DNA from: Micromonospora sp. NBC_00421
Lineage (GTDB): Bacteria > Actinomycetota > Actinomycetes > Mycobacteriales > Micromonosporaceae
Direction: 5' to 3'
NCBI RefSeq assembly: GCF_036017915.1
Contig: NZ_CP107929.1
Location: 6,189,001 to 6,253,000, forward strand
DNA: 64,000 nucleotides
A program made the translations under genes and the position numbers. The notes below the pieces were generated by a model. It did no database searches, had not been told where the DNA came from, and worked only from the letters and a program-made list of their open reading frames with translations. Numbering within the stretch: position 1 is the stretch's first letter; every line of letters starts with the position of its first letter. This document shows positions 1 through 8,602 of the stretch, piece after piece.

Positions 1-279
1 GGCCAACCCGGCCGGGTGCAACCCGCCCGCGTTGGTGACGATCCGTACGCCCCGGTCCAGGGCGGTGCCGAGACAGCCTTCGAGCTGGCGCAGGAAGGTC
101 TTCGCATAGCCGAGGTCCGGGTCGCGCAGCCGGTCCCGACCGAGGATCAGCATGGTCAGCTCGGCCAGGTAGTCGCCGGTCAGCACGTCCAGCTCACCGT
201 CGTCGAGCATCTCCCGCCAGGCGGTGGACCGGTCACCGTAGAAGCCGGAGGCGTTGCCCACCCGGAGCACGCCGCTCAC
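1..279 (-). CDS. AtuA-family (DUF1446) acyclic terpene utilisation protein, N-terminal fragment
   Basis: Only the first 93 codons are in the window; the gene runs off the left edge. The reverse-strand translation starts VSGVLRVGNASGFYGDRST and contains LDVLTGDYLAELTMLILGR and TNAGGLHPAGLA. These match the N-terminus of the AtuA/DUF1446 family, named from acyclic terpene catabolism in Pseudomonas; its biochemical role is not settled. The GTG start (277-279) overlaps the TGA of the upstream gene in a GTGA junction, so the two are probably co-translated. Together with the TIGR03084 protein and the TetR regulator upstream it forms a three-gene minus-strand operon. The family call is fairly secure; the substrate is unknown. 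Confidence 0.75.
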   Translation of the reverse strand, partial: MSGVLRVGNASGFYGDRSTAWREMLDDGELDVLTGDYLAELTMLILGRDRLRDPDLGYAKTFLRQLEGCLGTALDRGVRIVTNAGGLHPAGLA

Positions 280-1172
280 GCCGTCGCCCCGGTGCGCTCG
301 TCCCGGCCGTCCGGGGCCGCCGCGTCGCCGGCCCCGGACGCGCTGTCGCGCACCGTCGGTCGGCCGGCTTCCGGCGTGGCCCGTTCGCGGTCGGTGGTGC
401 GTGGGTCGCGCCCGGCGCCCGGTGGGCCGGCGAAGGCCTGGGCCACGTCGAGCCAGGCGTCGGCGGTCGGGCCGGTGGCGGCCAGGGCGGTGTCGGCGCG
501 GTGTCGGCGCTGGGTGACCAGCAGGCAGAAGTCGAGCGCCGGGCCGACGACCCGGTCCGCCGCGTCGGCCGGCCCGAAGGTCCAGCGTGACCCGTCCGGC
601 GCGGCGAGTTCGACCCGCACCGGCACCGTCGGCACCGACCGGCCGTGGGCGGCGAAACCATGCCCGAGGGTACGGAATCCGAGGTACGCGACGTGCCGCA
701 ACCGCGCCGTCGGGGTGCGGGTCACGCCGAGCGCCTCGGCGACGTCCTCGCCGTGTGCCCAGGTTTCCATGAGCCGGGCGGTGACCATCGAGGCGGCCGA
801 CATCCGGGTGCCGTACCAGGGCAGTTTCTCCCCGGCCGGCACGGCGGCCAGGGCGGCGGTGAGACCGGCCCGGCCGGTGCGCCAACGGGTGAGCAGGGTG
901 GCCGGCGGTGCCAGGAACTCCGCCGCCCCGTCCTCGACCAGCCGGCTCGGGTCGGCGGCCGAGGTGACCGAGGCGTGGAAGGCCGTCGGATCGGTGGCTG
1001 CCAACCGGGCGACGTGGTCGGTCCAGGCCAGGTGGGCGATCTGGTGGGCGACCGTCCAGCGGGGCGCGGGTGTGGGCCGCTTCCACGCCTCGTTGGGCAG
1101 CGCGGCGACGAGCGCGTCGAGCTGGTCGGACTCCTCGGCCAGGTCGGCGAGCAGTGCGGTCGGGTCGACCAT
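276..1172 (-). CDS. TIGR03084 family metal-binding protein (DinB/maleylpyruvate isomerase N-terminal fold)
   Basis: A 298-aa protein. The start ATG (1170-1172) is preceded by GGGAGG at a good distance; the open frame continues further upstream but only as proline/arginine-rich shadow sequence. The first 200 residues match the TIGR03084/MDMPI_N group: the helix VAHQIAHLAWTDH (about residues 41-53) carries the His residues expected to bind a metal, and METWAHGEDVAEALG supplies a later His. The fold is shared with mycothiol-dependent isomerases and DinB proteins; the reaction here is unknown. The last 50 or so residues are low-complexity and probably disordered. It sits 68 bp after the TetR gene and overlaps the AtuA-like gene by 4 bp, suggesting a role in that small catabolic operon. 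Confidence 0.8.
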   Translation of the reverse strand: MVDPTALLADLAEESDQLDALVAALPNEAWKRPTPAPRWTVAHQIAHLAWTDHVARLAATDPTAFHASVTSAADPSRLVEDGAAEFLAPPATLLTRWRTGRAGLTAALAAVPAGEKLPWYGTRMSAASMVTARLMETWAHGEDVAEALGVTRTPTARLRHVAYLGFRTLGHGFAAHGRSVPTVPVRVELAAPDGSRWTFGPADAADRVVGPALDFCLLVTQRRHRADTALAATGPTADAWLDVAQAFAGPPGAGRDPRTTDRERATPEAGRPTVRDSASGAGDAAAPDGRDERTGATA

Positions 1173-1240
1173 GGTGCCTCCCGGGCGGGTGGGTCGATGA
1201 GCGCGGGTCAGGGCCGGTCGGGCCGGTGGGGTCGGGTCGG

Positions 1241-1873
1241 TCAGGGTTGGTCGAGGGGCGGGTGTGGTCCGGGGGTGAGCAGGGTGGCGAGCTGGCGTTT
1301 CCAGGTGTGCAACAGGGCGGTGCGGCGGGCCGAGTCGTCGTGGAGCAGGTTGGCCACGCCGAGCCCGCGGAGCAGGTCGAGGGTGGCCTGCACCGCCTCG
1401 CGGACCCCGGGGCGGCGCTCGTCCACGTCGAGCAGCGCGACGGTGAGCCGGTGCATCTCCCGACCCACCCTTGCCTCCAGTGGTACCAACGCGCCGCGTA
1501 GCTCCGGGTCGGTGCGGGCGGCCACCCACAGCTCCAGCGCGGCGACGAAGAGCGGCCCGGTGAAGGCGACGCCGAGCAGGTCGATCACCCGGTCGAGTCG
1601 CTGCGGGCCGACCGGCAGCGCCTCGGCCTCGACGCGCAGCTCTTCGGCGCGTCGCTCGGCGAGGTGGGCGACGGCGGCGGTGACCAGGGCCGCCTTGGTG
1701 GGGTAGTGGTGCAGCTGGGCGCCACGGGAGACCCCGGCGTGGCTGGCGACCACCGTGGTGGTGGTGCCCGACCAGCCGTACCGGACCAGGCAGTCGACAG
1801 TCGCTTCGAGCAGCCGGGCCCGGGTGGCGCGGCTGCGCTCCTGTTGGGGGACGCGGGTCGATGCGGCGGACAC
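1241..1873 (-). CDS. TetR/AcrR family transcriptional regulator
   Basis: About 210 aa from the GTG at 1871-1873; a TTG at 1898-1900 would add nine residues. The N-terminus holds a typical TetR helix-turn-helix: RARLLEATVDCLVRYGWSGT, then TTVVASHAGVSRGAQLHHYP and KAALVTAAV. The C-terminal ligand domain is variable (helices around FVAALELWVAARTDPELR). It is the first gene of the minus-strand operon with the TIGR03084 and AtuA-like genes, so it is probably their local repressor. A perfect 14-bp palindrome lies 30 bp upstream of the start and is the likely operator. The ligand is unknown; an acyl-CoA or terpenoid compound would fit the neighbours, but that is inference. Confidence 0.85.
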   Translation of the reverse strand: MSAASTRVPQQERSRATRARLLEATVDCLVRYGWSGTTTTVVASHAGVSRGAQLHHYPTKAALVTAAVAHLAERRAEELRVEAEALPVGPQRLDRVIDLLGVAFTGPLFVAALELWVAARTDPELRGALVPLEARVGREMHRLTVALLDVDERRPGVREAVQATLDLLRGLGVANLLHDDSARRTALLHTWKRQLATLLTPGPHPPLDQP

Positions 1874-1902
1874 GGGGACAGCGTGCCGCCGCCGAAACAA
1901 AC

Positions 1903-1916
1903 AGTCAAGCTTGACT
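1903..1916. promoter_or_regulatory. Perfect palindrome, candidate TetR operator
   Basis: AGTCAAGCTTGACT is a perfect 14-bp palindrome just upstream of the TetR gene start. On the minus strand it contains TTGACT, which could serve as a -35 element, so bound repressor would block the operon promoter. Its position relative to a divergon-less autoregulated TetR operon is typical. Its function is inferred from symmetry and location only. Confidence 0.5.
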
Positions 1917-2107
1917 TTTTCTGTGGCATCGGCTGATCGTTCCGGTCGGGCCCCAGGGGAGTGCGGCAGGGATCGGGGAGAGTTGTCGCCGCTCCCGCTC
2001 CCCGCACCCGCGATCGGGCCGAGGCGACCGAGCGGGTCACCGGGGAGAACCGCGGGCCGCCAGCCGGCACCGCCCCTGCCGGAACCGGGCCGGGACCGGT
2101 CGCGAAC

Positions 2108-2141
2108 GAGCCAGGGCCGCCGGTCGGGGCGGCCCTGGCTC
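2108..2141 (-). terminator. Strong hairpin terminator downstream of crp
   Basis: A 14-bp perfect stem (arms 2108-2121 and 2128-2141, GAGCCAGGGCCGCC paired with its complement) encloses a 6-nt loop. It starts 20 nt after the crp stop codon on the minus strand. There is no U tract, as is usual for hairpin terminators in high-GC actinomycetes. Confidence 0.7.
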
Positions 2142-2161
2142 GGTGTGTACGTGGTGCCGGG

Positions 2162-2839
2162 TCAGACCCGCGCGCGGCGGGCGAGACGCTCCGGGTCGAG
2201 GATGATGATGCTCTTGCCGTCCAGTCGCAGCCAGCCACGGGAGGCGAAGTCGGCGAGCGCCTTGTTGACCGTCTCCCGGGAGGCGCCGACGAGCTGGGCG
2301 ATCTCCTCCTGGGTCAGGTCGTGGGTCACCCGCAGCACGCCGCCGTCGCGGGTGCCGAACCGGCCGGCCATCTGGAGCAGGTTCTTGGCGACCCGGCCCG
2401 GCACGTCGGTGAAGATCAGGTCGGCCAGCGAGTCGTTCGTCCGGCGCAGCCTACGGGCGAGCACCCGCAGCAACTGCTCGGCGATCTCGGGCCGGTTGTT
2501 CAGCCAGGGGCGCAGGGCCTGCTTGCGCAGCCGTACCAGCCGGGTGTCGGTGACCGCCGTGGCCGTGGCCGTACGCGGGCCGGGGTCGAAGAGCGAGAGC
2601 TCACCGACCATGTCCGACGGGCCCATCACGGCGATCAGGTTCTGCCGGCCGTCGGCTGCCCGACGCCCCACCTTGATCTTGCCGGACAGGAGGATGTAGA
2701 GACTGTCGCCGGGCTCGCCCTCGTTGAAGACGATCTCGCCTTTGCGGACGTCGATCGTCTCCATCTCTTTGGCGAGCGCCTCGGCAGCCTCCGGGTCGAC
2801 ACCCTGGAAGATCCCGCTGCGAGCCAGTACCTCGTCCAT
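2162..2839 (-). CDS. crp: Crp/Fnr family transcriptional regulator (actinobacterial CRP)
   Basis: A 225-aa global regulator. The ATG at 2837-2839 is preceded by GGAGGTG; the open frame upstream of it is non-coding in character. The N-terminal cyclic-nucleotide-binding domain (about 1-120) contains [17 protein letters not shown], with the Arg and Thr that contact cAMP. The long central helix holds [21 protein letters not shown]. The C-terminal helix-turn-helix has [20 protein letters not shown], near-identical to M. tuberculosis CRP (Rv3676). As in mycobacteria it lies next to nth and marP. The gene ends in a strong hairpin and shares a 220-bp divergent promoter region with cbiZ. Confidence 0.95.
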   Translation of the reverse strand: MDEVLARSGIFQGVDPEAAEALAKEMETIDVRKGEIVFNEGEPGDSLYILLSGKIKVGRRAADGRQNLIAVMGPSDMVGELSLFDPGPRTATATAVTDTRLVRLRKQALRPWLNNRPEIAEQLLRVLARRLRRTNDSLADLIFTDVPGRVAKNLLQMAGRFGTRDGGVLRVTHDLTQEEIAQLVGASRETVNKALADFASRGWLRLDGKSIIILDPERLARRARV

Positions 2840-3047
2840 CGCGCACCTCCGGTTGCGCGCTGCCGTCCCTCGGCCGGGTCCGCCGTCCGCTGATCCCTCG
2901 CGCGCCGCCAAGTCTAGGCGCATGTGAGGACGAATCAGAGCTGCACCCCTGGAAACTTGATCGTTGGGCGTAACCTCGCCGACCCGATCGGCCCTTATGA
3001 TCATCCGCCCGAACCACCTGGTCACCGGCGGTGGCCGCCGCTGGTCG

Positions 3048-3053
3048 TAGGGT
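3048..3053 (+). promoter_or_regulatory. -10 hexamer TAGGGT, leaderless promoter of cbiZ
   Basis: TAGGGT lies 6 nt before the GTG start of cbiZ and no Shine-Dalgarno fits between them. This spacing places the transcription start at or next to the start codon, as in leaderless actinobacterial mRNAs. Confidence 0.5.
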
Positions 3054-3059
3054 GTCCGG

Positions 3060-3764
3060 GTGCTGAGCGACCCCGTGCTGACCCACCGCCCCGAGGACGG
3101 ATGGGATATTCCGCTACTCGTGTGGCGGGCCCGCCGGCCCCTGCGGGCGGTCAGCTCCGGCCCGCTCGGTGGCGGTGTCGGCGTACGCAACTGGGTGGTC
3201 AACGCGACAGTGCCGATGTCGTACCGCCGGGACGACCCGGCGACCCACCTGGCCGCGCTCGCCGACCGGCTCGGCCTCGACGGGCCCGGGATCGGCCTGC
3301 TCACCGGCGTGGACGTCGCCGAGGTGGTGACCCGGACCGACACCGGCGTACGGGCCTGGGCCACCGTCGGCCTCGGCACCCCCCTCTGGGCCGCCGTCCC
3401 GGCGGAGGCCGTGGTGCCGGCTCCTGCCGGGGTGTCGGGTACCGCGCCGGTGCAGCGGGTCGGGACGGTCAACATCGTCGTCTACGTGCCGGCGGCGCTC
3501 GGGGACGCCGCGCTGGTGAACGCCGTCGCCACCGCGACCGAGGCGAAGTGCCAGGCGATCGGGGAACTGGGCCTGCCGGGCACCGGTACCCCCACCGACT
3601 CGGTCACCGTGCTCTGCCCCGCCGGTGGGCCCGCCCTCCCGACCGAGCCGTACGGGGGACCCCGGTCGACCTGGGGCGCCCCGCTCGCCCGGGCCGTCCA
3701 CGCGGCCGTCCGGGCCGGCGGGTCGGTCTCCTGCGTCCCGTGGTCGGAGCGGCGGACGGGCTGA
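3060..3764 (+). CDS. cbiZ: Adenosylcobinamide amidohydrolase
   Basis: 234 aa, GTG start. CbiZ hydrolyses the aminopropanol side chain of adenosylcobinamide to adenosylcobyric acid, allowing salvage of incomplete corrinoids in the cytoplasm. Family signatures seen: the central [10 protein letters not shown], then [10 protein letters not shown], the strand [13 protein letters not shown], the segment [22 protein letters not shown], and [10 protein letters not shown] near the end. Length agrees with stand-alone CbiZ proteins. It is divergent from crp and followed by the CapA-like gene on the same strand with a 56-bp gap. No cobalamin riboswitch was recognised in the 220-bp upstream region, and no other cobalamin genes occur nearby. 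Confidence 0.88.
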   Translation: MLSDPVLTHRPEDGWDIPLLVWRARRPLRAVSSGPLGGGVGVRNWVVNATVPMSYRRDDPATHLAALADRLGLDGPGIGLLTGVDVAEVVTRTDTGVRAWATVGLGTPLWAAVPAEAVVPAPAGVSGTAPVQRVGTVNIVVYVPAALGDAALVNAVATATEAKCQAIGELGLPGTGTPTDSVTVLCPAGGPALPTEPYGGPRSTWGAPLARAVHAAVRAGGSVSCVPWSERRTG

Positions 3765-3806
3765 ACTTCCGTCCGATCGGCCGTCGTGGGTCGATTACCC
3801 ACCCGG

Positions 3807-3812
3807 TAGCGT
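3807..3812 (+). promoter_or_regulatory. -10 hexamer TAGCGT upstream of the capA-like gene
   Basis: TAGCGT occurs 8 nt before the ATG of the CapA-like lipoprotein gene, the same arrangement seen at nth, coaX and several other genes here. Supported by pattern and spacing only. Confidence 0.35.
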
Positions 3813-3820
3813 CGCGGGCG

Positions 3821-4978
3821 ATGTACTCTGCCGCCTTCTCGAAGCCCCGTCCCCGCCGCCGCGCCGTGCTCGCCTCCGGCGCGCTGCTCGCCGTGCTCCT
3901 CGCAGGCTGTTCCCAGCCCGACGACTCCCCGGAGCCGGTCTGGCGTCCGGGCGGCGGTGGTGGTGCCAGCGGTTCCCCGGTGCCGAGCGGCGCAGCGGCC
4001 GACAAGGGCGCGGCGGTCACCCTCTCGGCCACCGGCGACATCGTGATGGGGATGGCCCCGTCCCGGTTGCCCGCCAACGGCGGCAAGGGCTTCTTCGACG
4101 AGGTCGAGGGAGCACTCAAGGCCGACCTGGTGATGGGCAACCTGGAGGAGCCGCTCACCACCGACACCGGCACCGGCAAGTGCGGCGCCGACTCCAGCAA
4201 CTGCTACCAGTTCCGGGTTCCGCCGGAGTACGCCGGCCACCTCAAGGACGCCGGTTTCCAGCTGCTCAACCAGGCCAACAACCACGGTTACGACTTCGGG
4301 CCGCAGGGCTACGAGAACACCCGGCAGGCGCTGGAGAAGCACGGCCTGAAGCACACCGGTGCGCCGGACCAGATCACCGTGGTCGAGGTCGGCGGGGTGA
4401 AGGTCGCGGTGGCCGGCTTCTCGTCGTACCCCTGGTCGAACAGCCTGGTCGACATCGACGCCGCCAAGGGAGTGGTCGAGAAGGCCGCCACCATGGCCGA
4501 CCTGGTCGTGGTGCAGGTGCACATGGGCGGCGAGGGGTCGGACAAGACCCGGGTCCGCCCCGGCACCGAGATGTTCCTCGGCGAGAACCGGGGCGACCCG
4601 GTGAAGTTCTCCCACGCCATGATCGACGCCGGGGCCGACCTGATCGTCGGACACGGCCCGCACGTGCTGCGCGGGATGGAGTTCTACCAGGGCCGGCTGA
4701 TCGCGTACAGCCTGGGTAACTTCGCCGGGGGTGCCCGGTCGCTCAACCCGACCGGCCGGCTCGGCTGGGGCGGGGTGCTGAAGGTCTCCCTCAAGCCGGA
4801 CGGCAGCTTCGCGGGCGGCTCGTTCACCTCCACCCGGATGAGTTCGGTGGGCAAGCCGACGATGGATTCGGCCGACCAGGGGCTCGGCCTGGTCAAGCAG
4901 CTCAGTGGCAACGACTTCCCGCGTACCGGGGCGCGGTTCGACGGCAAGGGGAAGATCAGCCCGCCCGAGGCCGGCTGA
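3821..4978 (+). CDS. CapA family (poly-gamma-glutamate synthesis type) lipoprotein
   Basis: 385 aa. The N-terminus is a lipoprotein signal peptide: Arg-rich n-region, hydrophobic stretch, lipobox LAGC with the acylated Cys near residue 30. After a Gly/Ser linker comes a calcineurin-like metallophosphatase-fold PGA_cap/CapA domain: SATGDIVMG at its start, DLVMGNLEEPL, NQANNHGYDFG, then VVQVHMGGE and LIVGHGPHVLRGME, finishing with LIAYSLGNFAGG. The Asp, Asn and His residues of these motifs are the expected metal ligands. CapA proteins take part in poly-gamma-glutamate capsule retention, but many actinobacterial members lack capBC partners, as here, so the substrate is unknown. Probably anchored outside the cytoplasmic membrane. 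Confidence 0.85.
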   Translation: MYSAAFSKPRPRRRAVLASGALLAVLLAGCSQPDDSPEPVWRPGGGGGASGSPVPSGAAADKGAAVTLSATGDIVMGMAPSRLPANGGKGFFDEVEGALKADLVMGNLEEPLTTDTGTGKCGADSSNCYQFRVPPEYAGHLKDAGFQLLNQANNHGYDFGPQGYENTRQALEKHGLKHTGAPDQITVVEVGGVKVAVAGFSSYPWSNSLVDIDAAKGVVEKAATMADLVVVQVHMGGEGSDKTRVRPGTEMFLGENRGDPVKFSHAMIDAGADLIVGHGPHVLRGMEFYQGRLIAYSLGNFAGGARSLNPTGRLGWGGVLKVSLKPDGSFAGGSFTSTRMSSVGKPTMDSADQGLGLVKQLSGNDFPRTGARFDGKGKISPPEAG

Positions 4979-4994
4979 CCGCCCGTCGCCGTAC

Positions 4995-5041
4995 CCGGCT
5001 GGCGTGGGCGCGACGGGGCCGGCTGGCGTGGGCGCGACGGG
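4995..5041. repeat. Two tandem copies of a 24-bp unit
   Basis: The unit containing GGCTGGCGTGGGCGCGACGG is present twice in direct tandem between the CapA-like gene and nth, just before the nth -10 element. Function unknown; possibly a replication-slippage duplication. Confidence 0.6.
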
Positions 5042-5058
5042 CCGGCGGGGTGGCGACG

Positions 5059-5064
5059 TAGGCT
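5059..5064 (+). promoter_or_regulatory. -10 hexamer TAGGCT, leaderless promoter of nth
   Basis: TAGGCT ends 7 nt before the GTG start of nth. The gap has no ribosome-binding site, so a leaderless transcript is likely. Confidence 0.5.
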
Positions 5065-5071
5065 GGCCGGC

Positions 5072-5860
5072 GTGACCATCAGCTCTCCCGGCCGGGTCGA
5101 GACGGACCTCGGCCGTACCCGGCGTGCCCGGCGGATCGGTCGGGCGTTGACCGAGGCGCACCCCGACGCCCACTGCGAACTCGACCACTCCAATGCGCTG
5201 GAGTTGGCCGTCGCCACGATCCTCTCCGCGCAGTGCACCGACAAGAAGGTCAACGAGGTCACCCCGAAGCTCTTCACCAGGTACCCGACGGCGGCCGACT
5301 ACGCCGGGGCGGACCGGGCCGAGTTGGAGGAGCTGATCCGGCCGACCGGCTTCTACCGCAACAAGACCGACTCGCTGATCAAGCTGGGTCAGGCGCTGAT
5401 CGAGCGCTACGACGGCCGGGTTCCCGGTCGGCTGGCCGACCTGGTGACGCTGCCCGGGATCGGTCGCAAGACGGCGAACGTCATCCTGGGCAACGCCTTC
5501 GACGTCCCGGGGATCACCGTCGACACCCACTTCCAACGGCTGGTGCAGCGCTGGGGGCTGACCATCCAGACCGATCCGGTCAAGATCGAACACGAGATCG
5601 GGGCGATCTTCCCGAAGCGGGAGTGGACCATGCTCTCCCACCGGATCATCTTCCACGGGCGGCGGGTCTGCCACGCCCGCAAGCCCGCCTGCGGGGCGTG
5701 CACCCTGACCCGGCTCTGCCCGTCGTACGGGCTCGGGCCGACCGAACCGGCCGCCGCCGCGAAGCTGCTCAAGGGCCCCCGTGCCCGGGAGCTCGCGGTC
5801 GCCGCCGGGGTCGACCCGGAGCTGGTGCCCGCGCAGGCCGTGGTCGCGGAGGCACCGTGA
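5072..5860 (+). CDS. nth: Endonuclease III (DNA glycosylase/AP lyase)
   Basis: 262 aa, GTG start chosen from the -10 spacing. Removes oxidised pyrimidines and nicks the abasic site in base excision repair. The helix-hairpin-helix [11 protein letters not shown] lies at about 127-137 with the catalytic Lys near 132; the catalytic Asp is in VDTHFQRL at about 150. A 4Fe-4S cluster motif C-x6-C-x2-C-x5-C runs from about 200 to 216 ([17 protein letters not shown]). A C-terminal tail of about 40 residues extends beyond the E. coli enzyme. The stop overlaps the start of the thioredoxin-like lipoprotein gene (GTGA), the first link of an nth-tlpA-nudix operon next to marP, conserved across Actinobacteria. 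Confidence 0.95.
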   Translation: MTISSPGRVETDLGRTRRARRIGRALTEAHPDAHCELDHSNALELAVATILSAQCTDKKVNEVTPKLFTRYPTAADYAGADRAELEELIRPTGFYRNKTDSLIKLGQALIERYDGRVPGRLADLVTLPGIGRKTANVILGNAFDVPGITVDTHFQRLVQRWGLTIQTDPVKIEHEIGAIFPKREWTMLSHRIIFHGRRVCHARKPACGACTLTRLCPSYGLGPTEPAAAAKLLKGPRARELAVAAGVDPELVPAQAVVAEAP

Positions 5861-6579
5861 AGCGTCGGCTCGCCGCGCTGGTCGTCCCGGTGCTGCTGGC
5901 GCTCGCCGGCTGCACCGCCACCGCCGGGCGGCAGGACTCCGCCACCGGCCCCGACCAGGGACGGCCCGCCCGCCCGTCACCGTTCGCCGACTGCGCCACC
6001 CTGACCGGCCGGCCGTCCACCACCCCCACGGGCACCACCACCCCCGCGCCGACCGGGTCCGTCGCCCCGTCCGACCCGGCCGCGCCGACCGGGTCCGTCG
6101 GGGCCGGCGACGGCGGCGGTACGGTCGGCAGCCCGGCCCCGGCCGGCGGTGGCGGAGGTCTGCTGCCCGAACTGGTGCTCTCCTGCTTCACCGGCGGCGC
6201 TCCGGTGGCGCTGCGCGACATCCACGGTCCGGCCGTGATCAACGTGTGGGCCTCCTGGTGCCCGCCCTGCCGCAAGGAGCTGCCGGCCTTCCAACGGCTC
6301 AGCGTCCGCGCCGCCGGCCAGCTCCAGGTGATCGGGGTGAACAGCCGGGACAGCCGGGACGGCGCGCAGGCCATCGGTGAGGACTTCGGTATCCGTTTCC
6401 CGGTGCTCTTCGACCAGGGCGAGGCCCTGCAACGGGAGCTGCGCCGCACGGCCGTCCCGCTGACCCTGCTGGTCGACGCGCAGGGGCGGGTCCGGCACAT
6501 CGACACCTCCGGCGCACTCGACGACGCCCGCCTCGCCGACCTGGTCCGCCGCCACCTCGGCCTGGTGGTGCCCGCGTGA
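5857..6579 (+). CDS. TlpA/ResA-like thioredoxin-fold lipoprotein
   Basis: 240 aa; the GTG overlaps the nth stop by 4 bp. The signal peptide ends in a lipobox (LAGC, Cys about 19), so the protein is anchored on the outer face of the membrane. Residues about 30-105 form a Thr/Pro/Gly-rich linker. The thioredoxin domain follows: [20 protein letters not shown] carries the WCPPC redox centre near 133-137, with the cis-Pro in [15 protein letters not shown]. Such TlpA/ResA proteins reduce disulfides during cytochrome c maturation or other envelope thiol chemistry. It corresponds in position to Rv3673c of M. tuberculosis. The gene ends in another GTGA overlap with the Nudix gene, so the three genes are almost certainly one transcript. 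Confidence 0.88.
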   Translation: MKRRLAALVVPVLLALAGCTATAGRQDSATGPDQGRPARPSPFADCATLTGRPSTTPTGTTTPAPTGSVAPSDPAAPTGSVGAGDGGGTVGSPAPAGGGGGLLPELVLSCFTGGAPVALRDIHGPAVINVWASWCPPCRKELPAFQRLSVRAAGQLQVIGVNSRDSRDGAQAIGEDFGIRFPVLFDQGEALQRELRRTAVPLTLLVDAQGRVRHIDTSGALDDARLADLVRRHLGLVVPA

Positions 6580-7274
6580 CCTCCCGTCCGCCGTCCTGGT
6601 TCGATCCACTGCTCGGCCGGCTCGGCACCGCCCGGGCCGAGGACTTCACCCGACTGACCACCCCCGAGGAAGGCGGCCGGGAGAGCGCGGTGCTGGTGCT
6701 GCTCGGCGAGGAGCCCGGTGCCGGCCCCGACGTGCTGGTCCTCCAGCGGGCCGCCACGCTGCGCAACCACGCCGGCCAACCGGCCTTCCCCGGCGGCGCG
6801 GCCGACCCGGAGGACGCCGACGTGCGGGCCACCGCGCTGCGTGAGGCGAACGAGGAGGTCGACCTCGACCCGGCCAGCGTGACCGTCCTGGCCGAGTTGC
6901 CGAAACTCTGGATCCCGGTCAGCGACTTCGTGGTCACCCCGGTGCTGGCCTGGTGGCACAGCCCGCACCCGGTGCACCCCCGGGAGCCGGCCGAGGTGGC
7001 GCACGTGGCCCGGCTGCCCGTCGCCGAGCTGGTCGACCCGGCCAACCGGATGCGGGTCCGCCACCCCAGCGGCTGGATCGGCCCGGCGTTCTCCGTCCGG
7101 GGAATGCTGGTCTGGGGCTTCACCGCCGGGGTGCTCGCCGCCCTGCTGGAGATGGGTGGTTGGGCCCGGCCGTGGCCCTGGTCGCGGGTGGTCGAGCTGC
7201 CACCGACCGGTGCCACCCCGGCTCCCTCGGCGGGCACCGAGGAGGCGGACGAACTGGCCGGTCCGCTGACCTGA
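6576..7274 (+). CDS. CoA-pyrophosphatase-type Nudix hydrolase
   Basis: 232 aa, GTG start overlapping the previous stop. The Nudix box is read in FPGGAADPEDADVRATALRE followed by ANEEVDL: Gly, the Glu of GX5E, and the REXXEE core are present, although the final G-U of the consensus is replaced. Just before it, ATLRNHAGQPAFPGG resembles the NuCoA motif LRxHxGxVxFPGG found in enzymes that split CoA or acyl-CoA to 3',5'-ADP and phosphopantetheine. It occupies the position of Rv3672c between the thioredoxin-like lipoprotein and marP. The call of CoA as substrate is from the motif; activity is not proven. Confidence 0.85.
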   Translation: MTSRPPSWFDPLLGRLGTARAEDFTRLTTPEEGGRESAVLVLLGEEPGAGPDVLVLQRAATLRNHAGQPAFPGGAADPEDADVRATALREANEEVDLDPASVTVLAELPKLWIPVSDFVVTPVLAWWHSPHPVHPREPAEVAHVARLPVAELVDPANRMRVRHPSGWIGPAFSVRGMLVWGFTAGVLAALLEMGGWARPWPWSRVVELPPTGATPAPSAGTEEADELAGPLT

Positions 7275-7320
7275 CCGTCACGTTCCGCATCCGCTGCGCC
7301 GAACGGGTGTCCGGTGCACG

Positions 7321-7326
7321 TACCCT
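7321..7326 (+). promoter_or_regulatory. -10 hexamer TACCCT, leaderless promoter of marP
   Basis: TACCCT is 6 nt upstream of the marP GTG start, with no Shine-Dalgarno between. marP may therefore be transcribed separately from the upstream nth operon. Confidence 0.4.
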
Positions 7327-7332
7327 TGACCG

Positions 7333-8511
7333 GTGTCGGCCGTGGATCTCGTTCTGCTCCTGCTCATGCTCGTGTTCGCGATCAGCGGATACCGCCAGGG
7401 CTTCGTCATCGGGGCGCTGTCGTTCTCCGGGTTCTTCCTGGGTGCGCTCATCGGCCTCCAGCTCGGGCCGATGCTGGCCCGCCAGTTCATCGACAGCGGG
7501 ACCAGGGTGCTGGTCTCCCTGGTCGCCGTCTTCGGGCTCGCCGTGCTCGGTCAGGCGCTGGCCGGCTGGCTCGGCTCCCACCTACGGCGGACGATCACCA
7601 ACGACGCCGCCAGGCGGGCCGACGACGTCGGGGGCGCGTTCGTCTCGATCCTCGCGGTGATGCTTGTGGCCTGGCTGGTCGCGGTGCCGCTGGGCTCCTC
7701 GTCGCTGCCCTGGCTGGCCGCCTCGGTCAAGAACAGCGCGCTGCTGACCGTGGTGGACCGGGTCCTGCCGGACCAGGCCCAGGAGCTGTCCACCGCGCTG
7801 CGGGACACCGTCGACACCAACGGCTTCCCCGACGTCTTCAACGGCCTGGGTCGTACCTCGGCGCGACAGGTCGCCCCGCCGGACCCGGCGCTGGCCGGCT
7901 CCCAGGTGGTGGCGAACAGCCAGCGGGCGGTGGTGAAGGTGCTGGGTTCCGCACCGAGCTGCTCGCGCCGGATCGAGGGTTCCGGGTTCGTCTACGCCGA
8001 CGACCGGGTGATGACCAACGCGCATGTGGTGGCCGGCACCCGCTCCGTCGCGGTCGAGCTGCGCGGCGAACGGTTCGACGGTGACGTCGTCGTCTACGAC
8101 CCGGACCGTGACCTCGCCGTGCTGCACGTGCCGGGACTGCCCGGCCCCTCCCTGCGGTTCGCCGCCGGACAGGCCGGCAGCGGCGCGGACGCGATCGTGC
8201 TGGGCTTCCCACTCGACGGCCCGTACGACGCCCGCCCGGCCCGGATCCGGGACGTGGACCGGATCGAGGGCCCGGACATCTACAACGCCAGCAAGGTGAA
8301 CCGGGAGATCTACACGATCCGGGCGCTGGTCCGCAGCGGCAACTCCGGCGGCCCGCTGGTCTCCTCCAACGGTCTGGTGCTCGGGGTGATCTTCGCGGCG
8401 GCGGCGGACGACCCGAACACCGGTTTCGCGGTGACCGCCGAGGAGGCCCGACCGGTGGCGCTGGCCGGCGCGGAGCGTACCCGTGGGGTGGGCACCGGCG
8501 ACTGCACCTGA
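7333..8511 (+). CDS. marP: MarP-like membrane-bound serine protease (CvpA domain plus trypsin-like protease)
   Basis: 392 aa. The N-terminal part (about 1-165) is a CvpA-type domain with four membrane helices, starting VSAVDLVLLLLMLVFAISGY. A linker leads to an extracytoplasmic chymotrypsin-fold protease. The triad is visible: His in TNAHVVAG (about 229), Asp in DPDRDLAVLHV (about 258) and Ser in RSGNSGGPLV (about 338). Two Cys residues (in APSCSRRIEG and the C-terminal TGDC) could form the regulatory disulfide described for M. tuberculosis MarP (Rv3671c), which is needed for acid resistance and activates the RipA hydrolase. The order nth-tlpA-nudix-marP is conserved with mycobacteria. Confidence 0.92.
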   Translation: MSAVDLVLLLLMLVFAISGYRQGFVIGALSFSGFFLGALIGLQLGPMLARQFIDSGTRVLVSLVAVFGLAVLGQALAGWLGSHLRRTITNDAARRADDVGGAFVSILAVMLVAWLVAVPLGSSSLPWLAASVKNSALLTVVDRVLPDQAQELSTALRDTVDTNGFPDVFNGLGRTSARQVAPPDPALAGSQVVANSQRAVVKVLGSAPSCSRRIEGSGFVYADDRVMTNAHVVAGTRSVAVELRGERFDGDVVVYDPDRDLAVLHVPGLPGPSLRFAAGQAGSGADAIVLGFPLDGPYDARPARIRDVDRIEGPDIYNASKVNREIYTIRALVRSGNSGGPLVSSNGLVLGVIFAAAADDPNTGFAVTAEEARPVALAGAERTRGVGTGDCT

Positions 8512-8602
8512 GCCCACCGACGCGGCCCGACCGACCGGGGCCGGGGTGCCGTCACGGCAGAGGCGGAGCCCGGTGCCGCCACCGGCGGGGGGAGGGCCGG
8601 GT

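Noticed and set aside
2925..2945. CRP-binding site (TGTGA-N6-TCACA type) upstream of crp
   Set aside because: TGTGAGGACGAATCAGA resembles it but the half-sites have the wrong spacing and the second is mismatched.
2840..3059. Cobalamin riboswitch upstream of cbiZ
   Set aside because: No B12-box-like sequence recognised, and the -10 hexamer 6 nt before the start leaves no room for a leader.
3482..5980. 832-aa minus-strand open frame opposite capA and nth
   Set aside because: Complementary-strand shadow typical of very high-GC coding DNA; the plus-strand frames encode clear families.
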